In this document: positions 19,089 to 27,518 of the stretch, piece after piece
How the letters are laid out: every line of letters starts with the position of its first letter
Numbering within the stretch: position 1 is the first letter of the stretch
Source of the DNA: Yersinia massiliensis
GTDB taxonomy: Bacteria > Pseudomonadota > Gammaproteobacteria > Enterobacterales > Enterobacteriaceae
Reading direction: 5' to 3'
Assembly: GCF_003048255.1 (NCBI RefSeq)
Contig: NZ_CP028487.1
Coordinates: 3,472,001 to 3,536,000 of the forward strand
DNA: 64,000 nt
The notes under the pieces: generated by a model
The model's database searches: none
Told to the model about the DNA's origin: nothing
The model's input: the letters and a program-made list of their open reading frames with translations, nothing else
Made by a program: the position numbers and the translations under genes

Positions 19089-19295
19089 ATTTATGTTTTA
19101 GTCATCTCAGGTGAAATTGCTGTCATTATCTTTTTGATATTCTGCCACGTATCAATGTAATGGCCTAATCAGGATGTACAGTTTTTTTGACCAAGATGAA
19201 CAATTCTCTTTGATATCTAAAAAATGTGATCGGCGTAACATTCACTTTATCGAAAGCAACCCGCTTTCATCTAAACAAACAGAAGAGAAAATATT

Positions 19296-19451
19296 ATGAA
19301 AACAACTATCGCAGCACTGACTCTGATCGCAGCAATCTTGGCTCCAACTGTATCAATGGCAAACATTGGTGACAGTGAAAGTTACCAAGGTACATACTCT
19401 ATCAGCCAAGGCCAAACAACGAACACTGCTGATCAAACTGCTAAAAACTGA
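19296..19451 (+). CDS. Small exported protein, 51 aa
   Basis: ATG 19296 with AGAAGAGAAA upstream opens 51 codons. The first 23 residues are a clear signal peptide (MKTTIAALTLIAAILAPTVSMA, cleavage after MA); the mature 28-residue peptide (NIGDSESYQGTYSIS...) is polar and Gln/Thr-rich without Cys. An intrinsic terminator about 100 bases downstream shows it is an independent transcription unit. Family not recognised; a periplasmic role is inferred. Confidence 0.65.
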   Translation: MKTTIAALTLIAAILAPTVSMANIGDSESYQGTYSISQGQTTNTADQTAKN

Positions 19452-19551
19452 TTTCTATTAAGCAACTTTCTCGGTATATCAGTTGCTAAAAATGAATAGC
19501 AGAAAGTCTCAAGGTAAATTAATGGGACTTTTATTATTCGCTTTAAATGCT

Positions 19552-19582
19552 TAAGCCCGCCTAATAATTGGCGGGCTTTTTT
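19552..19582 (+). terminator. Intrinsic terminator after the 51-aa gene
   Basis: AAGCCCGCC and GGCGGGCTT pair around eight bases, followed by TTTT. It is a strong Rho-independent terminator for the small exported protein, and may also receive transcription from roxA on the other strand. Confidence 0.85.
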
Positions 19583-19645
19583 ATATCCAGCTAAATTTTA
19601 TTTACGTCTTATCGACTGAGTTTCATGTCTATTAAGTTGAGCAAA

Positions 19646-20767
19646 TTATTCGTCGAAGAACCAATACCCTTGATTAACCAGCTCGGTTAACTCAGCGACG
19701 AAAGCAGGATTCTGTAGTGCCTCGCCTAACTCATTTTTACTGATACAGGTGAATCGGCATAACGCATCTGCGCCATTAAAATCGACCGTTTCCAGTTGTT
19801 CACTGTTAATGAAGAAATTGTCCCCGACTTGCAAAACGCGCAATCCACTCAATCGGGTTAAGACCTCTCCATCCATCAAAGCCCCAACAACTTCACTTGG
19901 CTCAAAAGGAGGTTGTGCGGGTGCGATATCTAATTCGTGACGCGGTGTTGTGGCGAAACGACCAAACCACTGTTTGAAATCCTCTGGCTGATTGATCATG
20001 TCGTTCATCATCCTGCGCAGACGATCAAGTTCATAATCTTCGACTTTTCCTGGATGTTCCCGACAAGTAAGGTCTGGATCGCTGTAATGTTCGCCGCCAA
20101 GATCATTTTCCAGCGCATAGTCCGCAAAACTACTGATGAGATCTCGGCCATTTGGTCCACGGAAACCCACTGAGTAGTTGAATGCCGTTTCATGGGTGAA
20201 ACCGTCGTGGGGGAAGCCCGGCGGAATGTATAAAATATCACCCGGTGCAAGATCTTCATCAATGATAGGCGTGAAAGGTTCAACGTGTAGCAGTGCCGGG
20301 TGTGGGCAAAACTGTCTCAATGGCAGTTTATCGCCAACACGCCAACGGCGGCTGCCCATCCCCTGAATGATAAACACATCATACTGATCAATATGTGGCC
20401 CAACCCCGCCGCCTGGAACGGAAAAAGAGATCATCAAGTCATCTAAGCGCCAGTCCGGCAATACTCGAAAGGGTCGTACAAGTTCAGCTGAAGGGGCATG
20501 CCAATGGTTAACGGCTTGGGCTAACAGCGACCAACCTGTCTCACCAAGATTATCAAAATGCTCAAACGGCCCGTTACTCGCTTGCCATTGACCGTCGGTA
20601 TGGCTGACTAGGCGGCTGTCGACCTCCGGCTCCATTGCCAAACCCGCCAATTCGTCCGGCGTGATAGGATCGACAAAGTTCGGAAAGGCATTTTTTATTA
20701 CAACAGGTTGTTTTTGCCAGTATTTTTCTAAAAATTCGGGCCAGTTAAGATTCAGTTGATAAGCCAT
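19646..20767 (-). CDS. roxA: Ribosomal protein uL16 3-hydroxylase RoxA
   Basis: JmjC-type 2-oxoglutarate/Fe(II) oxygenase that hydroxylates an arginine in ribosomal protein L16. The 373 residues equal the E. coli YcfD length. The JmjC core is SVPGGGVGPHIDQYDVFIIQGMGSRRWRVG, with HxD for iron, then GDILYIPPGFPHDGF. The C-terminal winged-helix dimer region ends NQGYWFFDE as in E. coli ...GYWFFEG. It stands alone here. Confidence 0.95.
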   Translation of the reverse strand: MAYQLNLNWPEFLEKYWQKQPVVIKNAFPNFVDPITPDELAGLAMEPEVDSRLVSHTDGQWQASNGPFEHFDNLGETGWSLLAQAVNHWHAPSAELVRPFRVLPDWRLDDLMISFSVPGGGVGPHIDQYDVFIIQGMGSRRWRVGDKLPLRQFCPHPALLHVEPFTPIIDEDLAPGDILYIPPGFPHDGFTHETAFNYSVGFRGPNGRDLISSFADYALENDLGGEHYSDPDLTCREHPGKVEDYELDRLRRMMNDMINQPEDFKQWFGRFATTPRHELDIAPAQPPFEPSEVVGALMDGEVLTRLSGLRVLQVGDNFFINSEQLETVDFNGADALCRFTCISKNELGEALQNPAFVAELTELVNQGYWFFDE

Positions 20768-20974
20768 GCTTTATACCAGTGAGAAAAAACGGGCCTGATT
20801 ATAAAGTGGCTGACACCTTGGCCGCCTTGTCATGGGTCAAGACAGTGCGCACGGTAGAAAAAATAACGCGGATAGCAACGTATCATGAAGAGGGAACCGT
20901 GTGCGGTTTCCGTACCACACACTTAGCAGACCCTATCCAACCGATATTACCTTGGCCGCCAATAAGCAAACGGG

Positions 20975-21709
20975 CTATTTATGCAGCGGTTGACGTTTGA
21001 GTACGATAGAACACGTGTAACGATCCGCTGGATGGATGGAGACCGTGGTTTCGAAGGTTTCACCGTGATGATCGAGGTAGCGACGGACAATTCTCAATGC
21101 CGGTGAGCCCGCCTCAACGCACAATGCTTTGGCGACTTTTGCCGGCACGCCAACTGCGGATATGGTCTGCCTAACTTCATCGCTGTGAATACCATAGTGC
21201 TCTTCAATCAAATCGCTGATGAGTGCATGGGGGTCACTACGCACTAACTGTTTCACTTTGGCAAAATCAATACTGGCATAGCTATCAGTCCAACAAATAG
21301 GCGCATCTTTTTTCTGGCTGTCTTCGCGAATACTGGCGATGTGTAACCAGCGAGAACCCGGTTCGCAGCCGATAACCAATGACAACTCATGGTCAGCGAC
21401 AATCTCATCAACCTTCTTCACTACCCGCACATTATTTTTGGCCAGTACCAGCAAATCTTCCAGATAGGCTAATGGGTGATTCATGCTGCCCTTCGCCTGT
21501 TCCGACACCAGCGTGCCGATCCCTTTATGTCGGGAGATTAATCCCCTTTCTGTCATATCGCGCAAGGCTTCGCGAACCGTATGACGGCTGACCTGATAAT
21601 GCTCACACAGCTCCATTTCCGAAGGCAACAAAGACCCTGCGGGATACTTACCTGAAGCAATGCTCTGCACCAGTTCACGTGCAATTCGTTGATACAAAGA
21701 TTCTTTCAT
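20975..21709 (-). CDS. GntR-family (HutC/UTRA) transcriptional regulator
   Basis: An N-terminal winged helix (LPSEMELCEHYQVSRHTVREALRDMTERGLISRHKG, about residues 25-65) is followed by a UTRA ligand-binding domain (about 90-240). ATG 21709 gives 244 residues; a TTG nine bases upstream is the alternative. It is divergent from a lyase-transporter pair, and the gap holds four evenly spaced 10-bp palindromes that fit a GntR operator. It probably represses that pair until a substrate-derived ligand binds. The ligand is unknown. Confidence 0.85.
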   Translation of the reverse strand: MKESLYQRIARELVQSIASGKYPAGSLLPSEMELCEHYQVSRHTVREALRDMTERGLISRHKGIGTLVSEQAKGSMNHPLAYLEDLLVLAKNNVRVVKKVDEIVADHELSLVIGCEPGSRWLHIASIREDSQKKDAPICWTDSYASIDFAKVKQLVRSDPHALISDLIEEHYGIHSDEVRQTISAVGVPAKVAKALCVEAGSPALRIVRRYLDHHGETFETTVSIHPADRYTCSIVLKRQPLHK

Positions 21710-21776
21710 AGGCAGCAATCTTCAAAAAATAATGATGAACCACATCACAAAATCATCGTAAAAAACTTTATTTTAA

Positions 21777-21843
21777 ATGTCCGTACATTATAGATTGTCC
21801 GGACAGGATTAAATGTACGGACATTTATAACATGTCTGTACAT
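21777..21843. promoter_or_regulatory. Array of four GntR-type operators
   Basis: Four related 10-bp sites lie in the divergent promoter: TGTCCGTACA (21778-21787), TGTCCGGACA (21796-21805, perfect palindrome), TGTACGGACA (21814-21823, the reverse complement of the first) and TGTCTGTACA (21833-21842). Centres are 18, 18 and 19 bases apart. They are the best candidates for binding by the adjacent GntR protein. Confidence 0.8.
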
Positions 21844-21946
21844 GTTGATTTAAGTGACATGGCAGCCTCAGAACGATAATCGTGAATGATCTCGGGGCTT
21901 CTCCATGGCGCAGTCTACCACCATTTTCACGGCTAAAGAGGTTTTT

Positions 21947-23299
21947 ATGGCTTCCAATGTTCTTGATTCTATTCTATTTAGAGATTCGTTCGGGACACCC
22001 GAAATGCGTGCCATTTTTGACGATCATCAGTTGATCCGCAACTATGTCACCGTCGAAATTGCACTGGCAAAAGCCCAAGCCCGCTGTGGCGTTATCCCCG
22101 TACAAGCGGCGCAAGAAATCGCCGAAAAATGTAACGCAGATGCACTGGATTTCGATTTGCTTCGCCATGAAACCGAGATTGTAGGCTATCCGATATTACC
22201 GCTAGTTCATCAAATATCGAAACAAGCAGGTGAATCAGGTGGTTACGTTCATTGGGGAGCCACCACACAGGACATTATGGATACTGCGGTTGTTATGCAA
22301 ATTCGTGATGCTTTCGACGTGATTGACCAAGATATCACGACATTGCGCCAAATTCTGGCCGATCTCGCTCGGCGTTATCGCAATACCCCCATGGCGGGTA
22401 GAACTCATCTACAACAAGCTCTACCGATCACTTTTGGTTATAAAGCGGCTATCTGGCTGGACATGTTCGACCGCCATGCTGAGCGCTTAGCGCAGGCACG
22501 TCCACGTATTCTGGTGGGCCAATTTGCGGGTGCGGCAGGTACTTTGGCGTCACTGGGCGATAAAGGATTGGCTGTACAGCAAGCGATGATGGAAGAGTTA
22601 TCGCTTGGCGTGCCGGTATCGACATGGCACGTCGCACGGGATGGTTTTGCTGAAGCCGTTAACCTGCTGGGGTTGATCACCGGTTCGCTGGGTAAAATCG
22701 CTTACGACGTTATGTTACTGGCCGCCAATGAATTTGGTGAACTGTACGAGCCGTTTGTCAAAGGACGTGGTGCCAGCAGTACCATGCCGCAGAAACGCAA
22801 CCCGATTTCCAGTGAATTGATGCTGGCTTGCGCTAAGGGTGTGCGCCAACAAGCGGGGCTAATGCTGGATGCGATGGTGCAAGATTTGGAAAGGGCCACA
22901 GGACCATGGCACGCCGAATGGATAGCCATTCCGGAAAGCTTCATTCTTACTGGCGGTGCGTTATATCAGGCCAAATTTATGCTCAAAGGTTTGATTGTGG
23001 ATGAGCAAGCCATGGCCAAAAACCTCGATATGACCAAAGGGTTGATTGTCGCCGAAGCGGTCATGATGGGGCTCGCACCTTACATTGGCCGACAGGATGC
23101 TCACGATATTGTCTACGACGCCTGCCGTATCGTAAATGAAGAAGGTGGCAGACTTGCCGACGTATTAAACGCCATGCCCGCCGTCGCAACACGTCTTGAG
23201 CCCGCACTAATCGACCAGTTGACCGACCCCGTTAACTACCTGGGTATGGCACCAGAGATGGTGGATCAGGTGTTAAAGAGTTCTGCGGCTAAAAACTAA
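21947..23299 (+). CDS. Fumarase/aspartase-superfamily lyase (PcaB/PurB-like)
   Basis: A 450-residue homotetrameric lyase or cycloisomerase. ATG 21947 is preceded by AGAGG; an earlier in-frame ATG at 21905 lacks a site. The superfamily signature GASSTMPQKRNP lies at 275-286, with VHWGATTQDIMDT (about 101) and GRTHLQQALP (His154) forming the other active-site blocks. Length and layout match 3-carboxy-cis,cis-muconate cycloisomerase, but no other protocatechuate genes are present. A dicarboxylate carrier follows, so it more likely cleaves an imported succinyl- or fumaryl-type compound (inference). Confidence 0.85.
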   Translation: MASNVLDSILFRDSFGTPEMRAIFDDHQLIRNYVTVEIALAKAQARCGVIPVQAAQEIAEKCNADALDFDLLRHETEIVGYPILPLVHQISKQAGESGGYVHWGATTQDIMDTAVVMQIRDAFDVIDQDITTLRQILADLARRYRNTPMAGRTHLQQALPITFGYKAAIWLDMFDRHAERLAQARPRILVGQFAGAAGTLASLGDKGLAVQQAMMEELSLGVPVSTWHVARDGFAEAVNLLGLITGSLGKIAYDVMLLAANEFGELYEPFVKGRGASSTMPQKRNPISSELMLACAKGVRQQAGLMLDAMVQDLERATGPWHAEWIAIPESFILTGGALYQAKFMLKGLIVDEQAMAKNLDMTKGLIVAEAVMMGLAPYIGRQDAHDIVYDACRIVNEEGGRLADVLNAMPAVATRLEPALIDQLTDPVNYLGMAPEMVDQVLKSSAAKN

Positions 23300-23339
23300 C
23301 GGTCTGAATCCAAAGACCCACTCGATTGAGGAGATGACC

Positions 23340-24761
23340 ATGTCATCAGATTCATTCAAGGGGAAAAAGATAATGGCGACAGTGATCCCACTCTTGCTGG
23401 GTGCCATTATCTGGTTTTCTCCTGTACCGGAAGGACTGACACCGCAGGCATGGCACATGTTCGCCATTTTTGCGGCAACCATCGCAGCCATACTCACCCA
23501 ACCGCTGCCGTCAGGTGCAGTCATGTTGATTGCACTTTGTGTTGCCATTTTTACTGGCACACTCACTGAAGCCAAGGCGTTATCTGGCTTCGCCAGCGGA
23601 ACAGTATGGTTAATCTTCTGTGCTTACATTCTTTCTCTGGGGTTTGTCACGTCAGGGTTAGGCAAACGTATCGCCTATAAAATGCTCTCTCTTTTTGGTG
23701 GCAGCAGTTTAGGGATTGCCTATTCACTCGGCGTGTCTGACTTGATTATGGCGCCCGCCATGCCATCAGTGACGGCGCGATCGGGTGGCATTATCTTCCC
23801 CATTGCCCGCTCAATAAATGCCGTGCTTGGATCAGAACCGGGAAAATCAGGGAAAAAAATCGGTGATTTCCTCACCATGGTCTGCTTCCAATTTACCCCG
23901 ATTACCGGTGCAATCTTCCTCACTGGGATGGCCGCCAACCCGCTCGTCGGTAGCTTGGCGAAAACCTCATTGGGTGTAGAGATCACTTGGGGCGGCTGGT
24001 TTGTTGCCGCCGTCGTACCGGCAATGGTCTGTTTTTGTTTGATGCCGCTGTTGGTCTATCGAATCATCAATCCAGAGCTAAAAAAGACGCCTGAAGCCAA
24101 AGAGATGGGCCGCCATGCGCTCGAAGAACTTGGCCCCATGACACTCACGGAGAAAAAAGTCGCCGTGGGCTTTCTGCTCGCGCTCATCGGCTGGGGAACC
24201 AGCTTGCTCACCGGTTTGTCTGCCACCAGCGTTGGATTGGGATTAGCCGCCTACTTATTTGCCTCACGCGCGGTAGACTGGAAAGCACTGCTGCAAGACT
24301 ACGCGGCATGGGACACCGTCATTTGGTTCAGCGTCATTATCAGCTTGGCGACCGGCCTGTCAGGCCTTGGTTTCATTCCTTGGATGACTGTCAAACTGGG
24401 AAGCTCTGTTCATGGATTTGGTGCCATGCAGACTTTCGTTATCCTCGCCCTGCTCTATATTTACGTTCACTATTTATTTGCTACCGCCTCGGGACATGTC
24501 GCTGCACTGTATGCCCCCTTTGCCGCCACGGCTATTGCTGCCGGAGCTCCCCCAATGATGGTGGCCATCTGCTTTGGGATTTTCAGTAACCTGATGTGGG
24601 GCAATACTGAATATGGTGGTGGCCCAGGCCCTATCTATTTTGCGCAGGGATATTTCGAGCGCCCTCGCTTTTACAAAATCAATTTTTGTGTCGTCACCGT
24701 AAACGTGATCATTACCTTGGTCGTCGGGCTGATGTGGTGGCGTTTGCTCGGTCTGTACTGA
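23340..24761 (+). CDS. DASS-family dicarboxylate/anion transporter
   Basis: A 473-residue carrier with about 12-14 membrane segments, of the divalent anion:sodium symporter family (CitT/TtdT/YbhI type). GAGGAG seven bases upstream favours ATG 23340 over 23334. Family blocks are AIFAATIAAILTQPLPSGAVML, SDLIMAPAMPSVTARSGG, FQFTPITGAIFLTGMAANPL and FGIFSNLMWGNTEYGGGPGPIYF. It lies 40 bases after the lyase gene and shares its GntR-controlled promoter. It probably imports the lyase substrate, in exchange or with sodium. Confidence 0.9.
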   Translation: MSSDSFKGKKIMATVIPLLLGAIIWFSPVPEGLTPQAWHMFAIFAATIAAILTQPLPSGAVMLIALCVAIFTGTLTEAKALSGFASGTVWLIFCAYILSLGFVTSGLGKRIAYKMLSLFGGSSLGIAYSLGVSDLIMAPAMPSVTARSGGIIFPIARSINAVLGSEPGKSGKKIGDFLTMVCFQFTPITGAIFLTGMAANPLVGSLAKTSLGVEITWGGWFVAAVVPAMVCFCLMPLLVYRIINPELKKTPEAKEMGRHALEELGPMTLTEKKVAVGFLLALIGWGTSLLTGLSATSVGLGLAAYLFASRAVDWKALLQDYAAWDTVIWFSVIISLATGLSGLGFIPWMTVKLGSSVHGFGAMQTFVILALLYIYVHYLFATASGHVAALYAPFAATAIAAGAPPMMVAICFGIFSNLMWGNTEYGGGPGPIYFAQGYFERPRFYKINFCVVTVNVIITLVVGLMWWRLLGLY

Positions 24762-24825
24762 TGCCACCAGATTGACCTGACACATAAAATTGCCATTACT
24801 TGGCTTGATTTCTCTATTGATGATA

Positions 24826-24870
24826 GGCAACATCTATTTAAATGTTAACATTCTATACTTTGATGTTGCC
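24826..24870. promoter_or_regulatory. Inverted repeat in the tetR-like gene promoter
   Basis: GGCAACATC (24826-24834) and GATGTTGCC (24862-24870) are perfect inverted copies 36 bases apart, spanning the probable promoter 22 bases upstream of the regulator start. This suits autoregulation by the TetR protein or another dimeric regulator. Confidence 0.55.
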
Positions 24871-24891
24871 TGCTCAATAAAGGAGAAAATG

Positions 24892-25473
24892 ATGGCTCGA
24901 GTATCAAAGCAACAGATGGCGCTCAATCACGAAGCGATAGTGCAGACATCTTCAAAATTGTTCCGAGCTCGGGGCTTAAATGGCGTTAGCGTGAACGACT
25001 TAATGGCAGCAGTCGGTTTAACACACGGCGGATTCTACGGGCACTTTGCCTCCAAAGATGAATTGGCCGCGGCTGCCAGCCGTAAAGCGCTTGATGATTC
25101 CCGCGCTCGTTGGCAGGAAATCAGTCATTTGCCTGAACAATCTCAATTACGTGCTTTTGTGGAGTCATATCTCTCTCCTGAGCACCGTGACAATATGGAG
25201 AATGGCTGCGCCATTACAGCACTAGCGGCAGATGTGGCACGTGAAAATAATGAAAATCCTGTCTGCGAAGTGTATCTCGGTGGCGTAAAAACCATGCTAG
25301 ACAGATTAGCGTCTTTATCCAATATCGAAAACGATGAGCAACGCAGGCAACACGCTTTGGCGCAGTTTGCAATGTTGTCCGGCGCGCTGGCTCTAGCACG
25401 CGCAACCGCTGGCGATAAAATATCAGATGAATTTCTTGATGCGGCCAAAAAGGCACTGCTTAACGAGCTTTGA
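24892..25473 (+). CDS. TetR/AcrR-family transcriptional regulator
   Basis: AAGGAG six bases upstream sets ATG 24892 (193 aa). The N-terminal helix-turn-helix (SSKLFRARGLNGVSVNDLMAAVGLTHGGFYGHFASKDELAAAA) is of the NemR/AcuR-like TetR subgroup, and the C-terminal domain holds a ligand pocket. No co-directional target gene follows; a terminator does. The inverted repeat in its promoter suggests autoregulation. The inducing ligand is unknown; relatives sense electrophiles. Confidence 0.85.
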   Translation: MARVSKQQMALNHEAIVQTSSKLFRARGLNGVSVNDLMAAVGLTHGGFYGHFASKDELAAAASRKALDDSRARWQEISHLPEQSQLRAFVESYLSPEHRDNMENGCAITALAADVARENNENPVCEVYLGGVKTMLDRLASLSNIENDEQRRQHALAQFAMLSGALALARATAGDKISDEFLDAAKKALLNEL

Positions 25474-25505
25474 TGGCAATGTGTATCCAATCAGCAATAA
25501 TATTA

Positions 25506-25544
25506 AAAAAGCCCAACCGTCAGTGTGACGAGTGGGCTTTATTG
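25506..25544. terminator. Terminator between tetR-like gene and yebE
   Basis: AAAAGCCCA and TGGGCTTTATT bracket a loop that itself has CGTCAGTGTGACG pairing. A/T-runs on both sides allow it to end both convergent genes. Confidence 0.75.
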
Positions 25545-25630
25545 TTCGATGCTGTGATGGATTGATGCTGTGATACCTGAAAATTAACTCAACCGCTTTT
25601 GTTTAAAATCGAAGGTTGCCGACTGATATA

Positions 25631-26287
25631 TCAATCAGCCACATTCTGTTTTTGCAGTTGAATATCTTGTTCTATTCCATCGCGCACATCTTGTGGGATC
25701 TTCAGTGCATCCCCCAACGCGGAAAGATAGCTGCGCTCCATAAAATGGTCTATATCAATCACGGCACAGCTGAGAAAGTAGAGTTCCAGCGCCTCTTCTT
25801 CATTTTTGATATCACGAGCCAGTAATTGTGGGTCCAGAGGTTGATCAATAGCTTGCTGCACGAGCTGCGCCCCCTGTTCATCGATCCCAGCTTCTCGCAT
25901 ATTCTGCTCAATAACAGCACGCTCTTTCGCATCAATATGACCATCGCTTTTTGCCGCAAAGACTAATGCCATCACCAATCGTTGTACACGCTGGTCGACC
26001 GGTGCAGTTTGTTGGCCATATTGTGGTTCATCTTGATGATTCTGACGGATCTTATCTTTATATTTATTCCATAACACAGTACCTAATACTGCGCCGCCGC
26101 CAGCCAGTAATGCACTGCTACCATATTTACTCAGCAACTTACGGGATGATTTGCTGCCAACCAGTAAACCCGCCAGCCCCCCTAGAGCACCGGGTACTAA
26201 CATATTACTCAAGCTAGAGTTACCTTCACCGTTCTTTTTGGTTCCCTGCCCAAGCATTGATTGTAATTGTTGCATTAAGTTATTCAT
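25631..26287 (-). CDS. yebE: YebE, DUF533 inner-membrane protein
   Basis: A 218-residue protein matching E. coli YebE (DUF533) in length and layout: N-terminal [15 protein letters not shown], a Gly/Ala-rich membrane-associated stretch ([32 protein letters not shown]) and a C-terminal TerB-like helical domain ([25 protein letters not shown]). In E. coli it belongs to the Cpx envelope-stress regulon; its molecular function is not known. It is convergent with the TetR gene. Confidence 0.92.
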   Translation of the reverse strand: MNNLMQQLQSMLGQGTKKNGEGNSSLSNMLVPGALGGLAGLLVGSKSSRKLLSKYGSSALLAGGGAVLGTVLWNKYKDKIRQNHQDEPQYGQQTAPVDQRVQRLVMALVFAAKSDGHIDAKERAVIEQNMREAGIDEQGAQLVQQAIDQPLDPQLLARDIKNEEEALELYFLSCAVIDIDHFMERSYLSALGDALKIPQDVRDGIEQDIQLQKQNVAD

Positions 26288-26492
26288 AAGCTTCGCCCAG
26301 TGAGTGGAGTAAACTTCCTGAGAATAGAGTAAAAAATGTCAAGATGTGTATAAGCGAAGTAAATAATAGGGTGGCTGAATAATCCAGCGTAAATAATCAA
26401 TTGACGTAAAGAATCAATTTAGGATGTCTGTGTAATAATGCTATCCGTTGCGTTACTTTTAGTGCATGTCCATCCCATAAGGAATGTTAATA

Positions 26493-27392
26493 ATGAAATC
26501 AGGATTGAAGCGTACTCTCTTCATGTCTGTCGCTGCGTTGCCACTTTTTCTCGCCACATCAATAGCCCAAGCGAACACCCCAGTTGAACATGCAAAAATT
26601 CAGCAAAAGCTGATGGCACTCGAAAAAGAATCAGGTGGGCGTTTAGGTGTCACATTGATAAATACGGCAGATAACTCACAAATCCACTATCGCGCAGATG
26701 AGCGTTTCCCGATGTGTAGCACCAGTAAAGTCATGGCCGCTTCCGCGTTGCTCAAAAAAAGTGAAACGCAGAAAGGACTCATGGACGAGCGGATTCACTT
26801 CAAAAAATCTGATCTGGTGACTTGGAGCCCGATCACTGAGAAAAAGTTGCAGGAAGGTATGACATGGGCAGAGTTAAGTGCCGCAACATTGCAATACAGT
26901 GATAATGCAGCAATGAATCTCATTTTAACCCAGCTCGGCGGTCCGGCTAAATTAACCGAGTTTGCTCGTTCAATTGGGGACAAATCTTTTCGTCTAGACC
27001 GTCCAGAACCTGAACTGAATACAGCGATTCCTGGGGATGAACGTGACACCTCGACGCCACAAGCAATGGCAGAAAGCCTGCAAAACCTGACGCTAGGTGA
27101 TGCTTTGGCTAAATCTCAGCGGGCGCAGTTGGTCGGATGGCTAAAAGGCAATACGACCGGCGCGGCTAGCATCAGAGCGGGTTTACCCGCAACTTGGCAG
27201 GTTGGCGATAAAACAGGCGCAGGGGAATATGGTACAACCAATGATATCGCGGTGATCTGGCCTGATAATCATGCGCCATTAATTTTGGTGACCTACTTTA
27301 CTCAGCCAGTAAAAGATGCCCAAAACAGAAGAGAAATATTAGCTGAAGCCGCAAAAATAGCGGTATCTCCTTTCGTTGACGGTATTCAATAA
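26493..27392 (+). CDS. bla: Chromosomal class A beta-lactamase (CTX-M/OXY-like clade)
   Basis: Periplasmic serine beta-lactamase. ATG 26493 sits nine bases after AAGGA (an ATG at 26484 is too close), giving 299 residues with a signal peptide ending AQA. Ambler motifs: Ser70-x-x-Lys (CSTSK, with Cys69), SDN130-132, omega-loop RPEPELN with Glu166 and Asn170, and KTG234-236. Long blocks such as [14 protein letters not shown] and [12 protein letters not shown] parallel CTX-M and K. oxytoca OXY enzymes. Position 237 is Ala rather than the Ser of CTX-M, and there is no Cys238, so a carbapenemase disulfide is absent. No ampR-like regulator is adjacent. Confidence 0.92.
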   Translation: MKSGLKRTLFMSVAALPLFLATSIAQANTPVEHAKIQQKLMALEKESGGRLGVTLINTADNSQIHYRADERFPMCSTSKVMAASALLKKSETQKGLMDERIHFKKSDLVTWSPITEKKLQEGMTWAELSAATLQYSDNAAMNLILTQLGGPAKLTEFARSIGDKSFRLDRPEPELNTAIPGDERDTSTPQAMAESLQNLTLGDALAKSQRAQLVGWLKGNTTGAASIRAGLPATWQVGDKTGAGEYGTTNDIAVIWPDNHAPLILVTYFTQPVKDAQNRREILAEAAKIAVSPFVDGIQ

Positions 27393-27459
27393 GCGTTATC
27401 TAAAACCCAATAAAGCCGCAAGGGCATGGATTCGATATTGATACTCTAGCCCTTCTCTT

Positions 27460-27498
27460 AAACTTCATCCTTGTGCGATAAGCATGAGGATGAAGTTT
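27460..27498. terminator. Hairpin between bla and cscB
   Basis: AAACTTCATCCT and AGGATGAAGTTT form a perfect 12-base stem around 15 bases, in the gap between the convergent bla and csc transcripts. It is a likely bidirectional terminator. Confidence 0.75.
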
Positions 27499-27518
27499 AC
27501 CTTATCTCGATCAATTAA

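Noticed and set aside
20779..21000. 73-codon plus-strand frame between roxA and the GntR gene
   Set aside because: It runs into the GntR 3' end, has no ribosome-binding site and resembles no family.
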